Assembly (NCBI GenBank): GCA_039931245.1 | Contig: JBDTSH010000025.1 | Span: 1 to 22,894 of the forward strand | Origin: UBA4729 sp039931245 | GTDB taxonomy: Bacteria > Patescibacteriota > Saccharimonadia > Saccharimonadales > UBA4665 | DNA: 22,894 nt | Direction: 5' to 3' | In this document: piece by piece, positions 16,329 to 21,745 of the stretch | Numbering within the stretch: the first letter of the stretch is position 1 | Layout of the letters: every line of letters starts with the position of its first letter | Program-made: the position numbers and the translations under genes | Notes under the pieces: generated by a model | The model's input: the letters and a program-made list of their open reading frames with translations, nothing else | Database searches by the model: none | What the model was told of the DNA's origin: nothing

Positions 16329-16999
16329 TGTTAAAAGTTAAAAACCTCGAAAAGATTTTTCAAGCGGGTGATGTCAAAGTCGCCGCCGTCGCCGGCGTAT
16401 CGTTTAGCGTCCCGGACGGCCAGTTCGTGTCGATTATTGGTCGCAGCGGCAGTGGGAAAAGCACCCTGCTGAGCTTGCTTGGGGCACTCGATAAGCCGTC
16501 AAAAGGAAGCATCGAGATTGACGGCAAAGATATCGGCGTCATGCGCGACCACGCTTTGATCGGCTATCGCTGTCAAAAGATCGGCTTCATTTTCCAGGGC
16601 TATCACCTGGTGCCAAACTTATCGGCCCTTGAAAACGTCATGTTGCCGATGGAGTTTGCCAAATTACCAAAGCGGGCTCGTCAGGAACGGGCGGCCGCCC
16701 TGCTCGAGCAAGTCGGCTTGTCGGGAGATAAACAAGACCGCAAACCGGGGCGATTGTCGGGCGGTGAGCAACAGCGCGTCGCGATTGCTCGGGCCCTCGC
16801 CAATAAGCCGGCCCTGATCCTGGCCGATGAACCAACCGGCAACTTGGATTCGCAAACCGGCAAGATGATTTTCGACTTACTCCACAATCTCGCCCGGAGT
16901 GAGAAGACGACTATCATTACTGTCACGCACGACCTCGAAATCGCCGGCAAGACTGACAAAACATTCAACTTGCAAGACGGCAAATTAGTGAAAAAATAA
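16328..16999 (+). CDS. ABC transporter ATP-binding protein (MacB/LolD type)
   Basis: A 223-residue ATPase that powers the adjacent permease. Walker A is GRSGSGKST (38-46), Q-loop Gln is 90 (FIFQGYHLVPNLSALENV), the signature is LSGGEQQ (143-149), Walker B is LILADEPTGNLDS (from 163), and the switch histidine is H201 (TVTHD). All catalytic positions are intact. The length and the YHLVPNLSALENVMLPM segment are typical of LolD/MacB/FtsE-like proteins. The ATG at 16328 shares one base with the permease stop, so the two are translationally coupled and form a two-gene operon. A GC-rich hairpin follows 17 bases after the stop. Confidence 0.95.
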   Translation: MLKVKNLEKIFQAGDVKVAAVAGVSFSVPDGQFVSIIGRSGSGKSTLLSLLGALDKPSKGSIEIDGKDIGVMRDHALIGYRCQKIGFIFQGYHLVPNLSALENVMLPMEFAKLPKRARQERAAALLEQVGLSGDKQDRKPGRLSGGEQQRVAIARALANKPALILADEPTGNLDSQTGKMIFDLLHNLARSEKTTIITVTHDLEIAGKTDKTFNLQDGKLVKK

Positions 17000-17016
17000 G
17001 TGACTGACGACGCCGC

Positions 17017-17035
17017 CCGCGCTGAGCTAGCGCGG
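17017..17035 (+). terminator. GC-rich hairpin after the ABC operon, weak terminator candidate
   Basis: CCGCGCT (17017-17023) and AGCGCGG (17029-17035) pair perfectly around a five-base loop. Only TTT follows a few bases later, so it is not a classical intrinsic terminator. It may slow polymerase, or protect the 3' end of the mRNA. Confidence 0.4.
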
Positions 17036-17059
17036 CCAGCTTTGTCACGAATCAAATAA

Positions 17060-17136
17060 CCGATAGCGGGCCCGTGGCCACCCGCGGTGAGAGGGCCGGA
17101 GACTTCGCGGCCCCCTGTCGGATACCGTTCCGACGG
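17060..17136. other. GC-rich intergenic segment with multi-branched folding potential
   Basis: CCGATAG (17060-17066) can pair with CTGTCGG (17115-17121), with one G-U pair, enclosing two internal hairpins (CCGTGG with CCGCGG, and GGCCG with CGGCC). A further hairpin, CCGT-TCCG-ACGG, follows at 17125-17136. The segment lies upstream of the redox operon promoter, so it is not that operon's leader. It could be the 3' untranslated region of the ABC operon or an independent small RNA. I recognise no known RNA family. Confidence 0.35.
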
Positions 17137-17181
17137 CCTCATTCATGCCGGCTATGGGCGGGGCGCAGGAGGGAGCAAGGT

Positions 17182-17214
17182 CTTAATGTTCCTTTAAGGT
17201 GGGGACTGTATACT
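17182..17214 (+). promoter_or_regulatory. Operator/promoter of the redox operon, leaderless start
   Basis: CTTAATGTTCCTTTAAGG (17182-17199) carries two TTAA cores (17183 and 17194) 11 bp apart. After nine bases comes TATACT (17209-17214), preceded by TG. The ATG at 17222 is seven bases past the -10 box, so the transcript should start at the start codon. The element matches 14908-14925 at 15 of 18 positions and has the same relation to the -10 box within one base, so the same regulator probably controls both operons. Confidence 0.65.
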
Positions 17215-17221
17215 CGATCAC

Positions 17222-18220
17222 ATGTTCAAATACACTGTCCGTGAATCCAGTAAAATCTCGGCGTCGACGCAGCTGTTGACTCTGGAAAACACCTCCGGCA
17301 AACATTTCCGATTTACCGCCGGTCAATACGCGGCTCTCCACTTCACTCGTCATGGTCGACGCACACCCGTTCGCTGCTTTTCGATTGTCAGCTCACCGCT
17401 CCAGTCGGATGTCTTGCAGTTCGCTGCGCGAGTAACTGGTAGCTTCACGTCATCCCTCAGTGCGCTGCAACCCGGCGACACCGTCTACTTGCAAGGCCCC
17501 TATGGCGAATTCATAGTTGACTCACAAGACACGAGCTTAGTATTCATCGCGGGCGGGATTGGTATCACGCCGTACATGAGTCTGTTGCGGGCGCTCACCC
17601 AGCGTCAGTCGACGATGCCGGTCACTGTGGTCTACGCCTGCCGAGATATTTTCGACGTGCCCTTTGCCAACGAGCTGCGCGCCTTGGTCCGCAGTAACCC
17701 CCATATTCATCTGACGTTTATGATCGGTAGGGCCGGCCGCGAAGCCCAATTGGCCGCCGATAGCCGGCGGGGGAGGATCGACAATGAATTTATGGATGAG
17801 CTCCTTAGTAGTGTTTCGTCCGCTGCGACATTCTTTGTCTGTGGACCGCCCCGGCTGATGAGCAGCACGAGTGCCTATCTGCTAAGTCATGGCATCGCTG
17901 GCGATAAACTTGTCATGGAAGCTTTTGGGCAGAGAAAGCTTGGTGCCAAAACTAATGCTTCGACCGCCCCCCGCCGGATTTATAGCTTGACCGCCGCCTC
18001 AGTCATACTCGGGACCGCCCTATTGATGATCAGTAATTTAGTGGGCAGTGCCCACGGCTCCGCCGCCAGTCAGCCAGCCGCCCCCACGACAGCCGCCCCT
18101 ACCACCAGCAGCGATAATGCAGCGGCCGGCTATGCCCCGACGGCGACGCCGTCTACCCCGGCAGCCAGCAGTCCCATGACAACCCAAACCTATCAACCCC
18201 CTATGTCGACCGTCTCGTAA
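17222..18220 (+). CDS. Membrane-anchored FAD/NAD(P)-binding oxidoreductase
   Basis: A 332-residue ferredoxin-NADP reductase superfamily protein that should take electrons from NAD(P)H onto FAD in the cytoplasm. The FAD-binding barrel (residues 1-100) has R51-C-F-S54, the RxYS-type flavin motif. The nucleotide-binding domain (105-235) has GGIGITPYMSLLRAL (111-125), CGPPRLM (207-213) and a C-terminal aromatic in EAFGQ (F235). Unusually, the catalytic part is followed by a membrane helix (about 254-275, YSLTAASVILGTALLMISNLV) and a Pro/Ala/Thr/Ser-rich tail of about 57 residues that should lie outside. Two genes downstream is the two-heme membrane protein that such reductase domains normally feed. 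The start is leaderless. It may reduce extracellular ferric iron, quinones or oxygen through that partner. Confidence 0.88.
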   Translation: MFKYTVRESSKISASTQLLTLENTSGKHFRFTAGQYAALHFTRHGRRTPVRCFSIVSSPLQSDVLQFAARVTGSFTSSLSALQPGDTVYLQGPYGEFIVDSQDTSLVFIAGGIGITPYMSLLRALTQRQSTMPVTVVYACRDIFDVPFANELRALVRSNPHIHLTFMIGRAGREAQLAADSRRGRIDNEFMDELLSSVSSAATFFVCGPPRLMSSTSAYLLSHGIAGDKLVMEAFGQRKLGAKTNASTAPRRIYSLTAASVILGTALLMISNLVGSAHGSAASQPAAPTTAAPTTSSDNAAAGYAPTATPSTPAASSPMTTQTYQPPMSTVS

Positions 18221-19179
18221 TGAGATTGCAACAGACCCAGACCGCCCTCGGCTCAGTTGCCGTCTTAACGGTGGTAGCCGCGACCAGCCACGCAGCCGAT
18301 GCGATGTTGGGCGAACTGTGGCGCGAAATCAGCGCCTTCGAAGCTCGTTTCAGTCGCTTTCAGCCCGACAGTGAACTGACGAAACTTAATCAAGCGGCCG
18401 GGCACAAAGTTGCCCTATCGGCTGAATTTATGGAGCTTTTGGCGGCCGCCCGGCGAGCGAGCGACGCAACCGAGGGACTATTCAATCCCTTCATCTTGCC
18501 CGCTCTGCAACGAGCCGGCTACCGTGGTTCATGGCCCAATCCCTCGGTTGTCGACGCCCAGTTGGATTACTCCGACCGGGCGGTGAGAGGTATGGAGTCG
18601 CTCGAAACGGGTGCCGGCTGGGCGCGCATCCCAATCGATAGCGCCCTCGATTTTGGCGGCATTGGCAAAGGCTATCTCCTCGACTTGTTGGCCAATCTGG
18701 CCGAAAAGAGGACAACGGGGTATTGGTTCTCACTGGGCGGCGATATTATCTCGGGGGGCTTTGACGACGGGCACCAGCCGTGGCGCCTCGGCATCCAATC
18801 GGCCCACGAAAACGGTGAAATTATCGCCCAGGTCGAGAACCGATCCGGCCACCGACTGGCCGTCGCCACCTCCGGCGTGACCAAACGTCGCGGTCCCCGT
18901 CACGGTGGCGCCTGGCACCACTTAGTTGATCCCCGAAGCGGTCAACCGTCCGTCTCAGACGTTTTAACGGCGTCAGTGGTGTCGGACAGGGCCTGTCAGG
19001 CGGACGTCTTGGCGAGCTGCCTGGTCGTGCTCGGCACTAGTAAAGCTCGGCCTTTGTTAAACCGGCATTCTCTCTCCGCGCTACTGCAGACAGCCGTGAC
19101 GACTCCCTTTAGCCAGGGAGTACACCTCATTGGTGATCAGATCAAACTCATGACAGGACCGCCGGAGAGTGCGTCGTGA
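18220..19179 (+). CDS. ApbE-family FAD:protein FMN transferase
   Basis: A 319-residue enzyme that should transfer FMN from FAD onto a Ser/Thr of a target protein, giving a covalent flavin. Family landmarks in order: SRFQPDSELTKLNQ (45-58), FNPFILPAL, DFGGIGKGYLLD (144-155), SLGGDIISGG (171-180), ATSGVTKRRG (216-225), HHLVDPRSGQ (233-242) and the metal-site segment ADVLAS (261-266), where the usual AD.LAT has Ser for Thr. The protein begins directly with the catalytic fold and has no signal peptide or lipobox, unlike most ApbE proteins. Flavin transfer may thus occur in the cytoplasm. It overlaps the upstream reductase gene by one base (TAATG) and the downstream gene by four (GTGA). No canonical FMN-binding target domain is visible in the window. 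Confidence 0.88.
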   Translation: MRLQQTQTALGSVAVLTVVAATSHAADAMLGELWREISAFEARFSRFQPDSELTKLNQAAGHKVALSAEFMELLAAARRASDATEGLFNPFILPALQRAGYRGSWPNPSVVDAQLDYSDRAVRGMESLETGAGWARIPIDSALDFGGIGKGYLLDLLANLAEKRTTGYWFSLGGDIISGGFDDGHQPWRLGIQSAHENGEIIAQVENRSGHRLAVATSGVTKRRGPRHGGAWHHLVDPRSGQPSVSDVLTASVVSDRACQADVLASCLVVLGTSKARPLLNRHSLSALLQTAVTTPFSQGVHLIGDQIKLMTGPPESAS

Positions 19180-19784
19180 CCTATACGATACTCGCCACAA
19201 CTGCTCTGAGTACCGCCTGGCCGTGGTACGTCGTCCGCGCCTCGGGTATAGTGGCCCTACTTTTACTTGGGCTCGTCACCCTGTCGGGGATTGGCATGGT
19301 GACCGGCCTGACCTATCGGTTCATCGAGCCCCTCCAGGCCTGGGCCTTGCACCGGGCCATCGCCATTGCCCTGGCGCTGAGCAGCCTGACGCATATCGGT
19401 TTTTTATTGCTCGATACCTTCGCGCCGTACAGCCTCAAAAATGTCCTGGTACCTTTCTCGGTTCACTACGAGCACAGTAGGCTCTTTGGAATCGGCGTTG
19501 GTTCGCTTTATAACGCCCTCGGGATCCTCGGCGCGTACTTACTTGCCATCGTTTTAGTCAGTTCATTGCTCGTTATAGACACGAAGAAAAAGCTTTGGCA
19601 ATGGCTCCACTTCTTGAGCTATCCGTTAATGGTAATGGTTTTCTTCCATGTTCTGTTCCTGGGGACTGATTTTAAGCATGGGGCGGTCCGATTAGTATGG
19701 CTGGTCTCGGGTCTCATATTGCTGGCCGGCCTCACCTCAAGACTTCGGCGCTCCGGGACCCTCAGCCCACCACGCGACAATTAG
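19176..19784 (+). CDS. Ferric-reductase-like two-heme transmembrane protein
   Basis: A 202-residue polytopic membrane protein with about six helices. It resembles the ferric reductase / NADPH oxidase / YedZ transmembrane domain. Two helices carry paired histidines: H59 and H73 (14 apart, ALHRAIAIALALSSLTHIGF) and H145 and H158 (13 apart, LHFLSYPLMVMVFFHVLF). Spacings of 14 and 13 are those of the bis-heme scaffold in NOX and ferric reductases, so two stacked b hemes spanning the membrane are predicted. Start is GTG at 19176, overlapping the ApbE stop. There is no FAD/NAD domain on this chain; the first gene of the operon provides one. Electrons would flow NAD(P)H, FAD, heme, heme, outside acceptor. 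It converges with the next gene, leaving nine bases. Confidence 0.85.
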   Translation: MTYTILATTALSTAWPWYVVRASGIVALLLLGLVTLSGIGMVTGLTYRFIEPLQAWALHRAIAIALALSSLTHIGFLLLDTFAPYSLKNVLVPFSVHYEHSRLFGIGVGSLYNALGILGAYLLAIVLVSSLLVIDTKKKLWQWLHFLSYPLMVMVFFHVLFLGTDFKHGAVRLVWLVSGLILLAGLTSRLRRSGTLSPPRDN

Positions 19785-19793
19785 CGGAAGGGA

Positions 19794-20444
19794 TTATTTA
19801 CCGAGCCCAGCAATCAAATTAATAGTCGTGGCGACAATGATTGTTCCGAAGAGATACGACAAAAGGGCGTGCCGTAAGGCCGTTTTTCGGAAAGCTCGGT
19901 TACTCAGATCGGTGTCCGAAACTTGAAAAGTCATCCCCAGCGTCAGGGAAAGGTAGGCGAAATCGGCGTAGGCCGGCTGGCGGGATTCTTTAAAATCTAC
20001 CCCGCCGACCGGGTCACTGTAGTAGAGGAGGGCATAGCGGAGGGTATAGATGGTGTGAACTAGCCCCCACGATAAAATAACGCTGAGGATACCGACACCG
20101 GCCAATAACCCCTGAGCCAGTCCGGTGGCCGAGCTGGCCCGCACCAAGACGAAGCCGACGGCGGCCAGGCTGGCGACACTGGCCGCTAACAATAGGAGGT
20201 CGGAGTTGGCCCGGCTGGGGTCTTCACGACTGGCGTGCCTGGCAGTCATCGCCTCGTCCATCGGCCAAATGATGAGCCATGTCCAGCACATGTAGATAAT
20301 AGCCGCACTATCCCAAAAAACGAGCGGTCCGGTTGCCCAATTGCCCCCGAGCCCCACTAGGACCGAGATGCCCAAAGCAATCGTGCCGGCCACAGCGACG
20401 CGTCGCCGGGCCGAGACGTCAAATTTTTGTAGGGTTTTTCTCAT
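19794..20444 (-). CDS. DUF1345 family membrane protein
   Basis: A 216-residue membrane protein of unknown function matching DUF1345 features: a basic N-terminus (MRKTLQKFDVSARRR), about five or six helices, and the family's diagnostic C-terminal region YADFAYLSLTLGMTFQVSDTDLSNRAFRKTALRHALLSYLFGTIIVATTINLI. The ATG at 20444 is preferred over a GTG 18 bases upstream because AAGGAGAAG (20448-20456 on the complement) lies at the right distance. The gene converges with the redox operon. No terminator is visible between them, so the two transcripts may overlap at their 3' ends. Other DUF1345 members are encoded in many contexts and give no functional clue. Confidence 0.85.
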   Translation of the reverse strand: MRKTLQKFDVSARRRVAVAGTIALGISVLVGLGGNWATGPLVFWDSAAIIYMCWTWLIIWPMDEAMTARHASREDPSRANSDLLLLAASVASLAAVGFVLVRASSATGLAQGLLAGVGILSVILSWGLVHTIYTLRYALLYYSDPVGGVDFKESRQPAYADFAYLSLTLGMTFQVSDTDLSNRAFRKTALRHALLSYLFGTIIVATTINLIAGLGK

Positions 20445-20462
20445 AACTTCTCCTTTCTCCAC

Positions 20463-20491
20463 ATTAAAACCCCAAATGGGTGACGACGCAA
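20463..20491 (-). promoter_or_regulatory. Promoter for the DUF1345 gene
   Basis: On the minus strand, TTGCGT (complement of 20486-20491), a 17-base spacer and TTTAAT (complement of 20463-20468). The predicted start of transcription is about 12 bases before the ATG, leaving the Shine-Dalgarno sequence at the very 5' end of the message. Confidence 0.5.
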
Positions 20492-20587
20492 GCGATTCGG
20501 CGGAGTATCAAATGAGGAGACAGCCTGAGCTGGCGGACGCCGGGACCTCCCCGTCGTGCCTACGCGGGCGCTGAGTTTAAAGTATGA

Positions 20588-20839
20588 TTAGTAGAGCTCA
20601 AGTTTTCTCTCGACCTTTTCGCGCAAGGCATCGAGGTACCAGTTGAGAACGATGGTCGTCTTAATATCGAGGGCGAGGGCAATTTTTGGCATAATTTTTG
20701 AGCTTGGCAAGCGCTGACCGTTCTCGATAAGCGTGATGTAACTCCTAGAGATCCCACAGCTTTTGGCGAGCTCCGCGGCGGTCAGATTGCTATTTTTCCT
20801 TTCGGCTCTGAGCCGGTCTCCGAATCCCATGAGCTGCAT
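20588..20839 (-). CDS. Small XRE-family helix-turn-helix transcriptional regulator
   Basis: An 83-residue DNA-binding protein. Residues 8-62 form a standard Cro/CI-type helix-turn-helix (RLRAERKNSNLTAAELAKSCGISRSYITLIENGQRLPSSKIMPKIALALDI). About 20 further residues (VLNWYLDALREKVERKLELY) may be a dimerisation helix. There is no effector domain. The ATG at 20839 has AAGGTGG upstream at good spacing. A second in-frame ATG (20830) lies seven bases after a TATAAT that overlaps the first ATG and is an alternative. An inverted repeat in its upstream region is a candidate site for autoregulation. It is divergent from the 190-residue gene and co-directional with the DUF1345 gene. Confidence 0.85.
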   Translation of the reverse strand: MQLMGFGDRLRAERKNSNLTAAELAKSCGISRSYITLIENGQRLPSSKIMPKIALALDIKTTIVLNWYLDALREKVERKLELY

Positions 20840-20866
20840 TATAACCCACCTTCGGCGAGAATAAGC

Positions 20867-20897
20867 ACTATATAAAAGTTTACAAAAATGAAACTTT
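20867..20897 (-). promoter_or_regulatory. Candidate XRE operator and -10 box in the divergent intergenic region
   Basis: AAAGTTT (20875-20881) and AAACTTT (20891-20897) form a perfect 7-bp inverted repeat with a nine-base gap (arms centred 16 bp apart). It sits just upstream of a minus-strand TATAGT (complement of 20867-20872). The arm spacing suits a small helix-turn-helix dimer, and binding there would cover the -35 region of the regulator's own promoter. Confidence 0.45.
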
Positions 20898-20960
20898 CGC
20901 GGCTATCAAAGCCCATAAGTACGAAGTATTAAAAGTATATGAGGAGCTACTGAAAAAGGT

Positions 20961-20966
20961 TATAGT
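20961..20966 (+). promoter_or_regulatory. Possible -10 box with leaderless start at 20973
   Basis: TATAGT ends six bases before the ATG at 20973. There is no good -35 box, and the nearest AAGG is 13 bases from the ATG, too far for normal use. The evidence is weaker than for the other apparently leaderless genes. Confidence 0.35.
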
Positions 20967-20972
20967 TACTTT

Positions 20973-21545
20973 ATGGACACGCGCGCAGAAATTCCCCAAG
21001 TTTCTCCCCATATTTCAGTCGATATCGTCGCGCGAACTTTTAAGGCAGCGCGGGCCGATCTGGGGCTTTTTTGTGAGGCGGAACTGGCCGAACTAGCTAG
21101 CCCCCTGAAAGAATTACACGGTCGCCAGACTGACAAATTGGCGGCGAAAAGTCCGGACGAAGCCGGTCGATGGGCGGCGGGCTATTTACTGGCAAATCGT
21201 ATTTTAAGGGAGGCCGCCGTCGAGAATAGCTTGCCGTTGCCGGCCGTCAGTCGCCGTACCGTTCTCGCCTACGCCGACTTGGTCGAGCGCTACCCCAATC
21301 GCCTACTGAATGACTTTGACCGCGATTATGCAGCTGTCGGACATGTCGCGGTAGTCGACTTTATCCAGTCAGGCTTCGCTTTTCCCGCCAATCGTGTCGG
21401 CGCAATGCTCCTGTCGGAGCTCTACGGACGTTTTGCCAATCCGGCTCGTGGGCCCGTTCTTATCCCAGACATAGCGGCCCCGCCGGCCACCGGACAGCGA
21501 CGGCGAGCCACGACTCAGCAGATACAAATTAAAAAAACTCGTTAG
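20973..21545 (+). CDS. Hypothetical protein, 190 residues
   Basis: I do not recognise this protein. It has no signal peptide or membrane helix and is predicted to be mainly helical and cytoplasmic. Visible segments include a helical N-terminal half (VDIVARTFKAARADLGLFCEAELAELASPLKELHGRQTDKLAAK), a middle with ARG/LEU helices (AGRWAAGYLLANRILREAAVEN) and a stretch VGHVAVVDFIQSGFAFPANRVGAMLLSELYGRF. The C-terminal tail is basic (GQRRRATTQQIQIKKTR), which could bind nucleic acid. Codon use matches the neighbours. It is divergent from the XRE regulator, which may control it. It lies upstream of pyrB on the same strand, but a terminator separates them. Confidence 0.65.
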   Translation: MDTRAEIPQVSPHISVDIVARTFKAARADLGLFCEAELAELASPLKELHGRQTDKLAAKSPDEAGRWAAGYLLANRILREAAVENSLPLPAVSRRTVLAYADLVERYPNRLLNDFDRDYAAVGHVAVVDFIQSGFAFPANRVGAMLLSELYGRFANPARGPVLIPDIAAPPATGQRRRATTQQIQIKKTR

Positions 21546-21699
21546 GACGCTTTCTTACCACTCCCGTCCACTCCATTAGTGATTATAGATAGGGGCGGGA
21601 CGACGGCTAAACTAGCTAAACCAAACCGCCTATGCTATGCTCAATCTCGGGAGTTTTACGATTCTACTAAGACATCAGCGACAATTAAGCAAGCACAGC

Positions 21700-21727
21700 A
21701 ACCGATAGGCTCACCTATCGGTTTTTT
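21700..21727 (+). terminator. Strong intrinsic terminator immediately upstream of pyrB (possible attenuator)
   Basis: AACCGATAGG (21700-21709), a CTCA loop and CCTATCGGTT (21714-21723) form a perfect 10-bp stem running into six T residues (21722-21727). Only six bases separate the T-tract from the pyrB ribosome-binding site, leaving no room for a promoter downstream of it. It therefore either ends transcripts of the upstream gene with leaky readthrough, or acts as a regulated attenuator in the pyrB leader. Confidence 0.85.
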
Positions 21728-21733
21728 AATTAC

Positions 21734-21739
21734 AGGAGG
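21734..21739 (+). promoter_or_regulatory. Consensus ribosome-binding site of pyrB
   Basis: AGGAGG, six bases before the ATG at 21746. It is the best Shine-Dalgarno sequence in the window and fixes the start. Confidence 0.85.
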
Positions 21740-21745
21740 ACAAAC

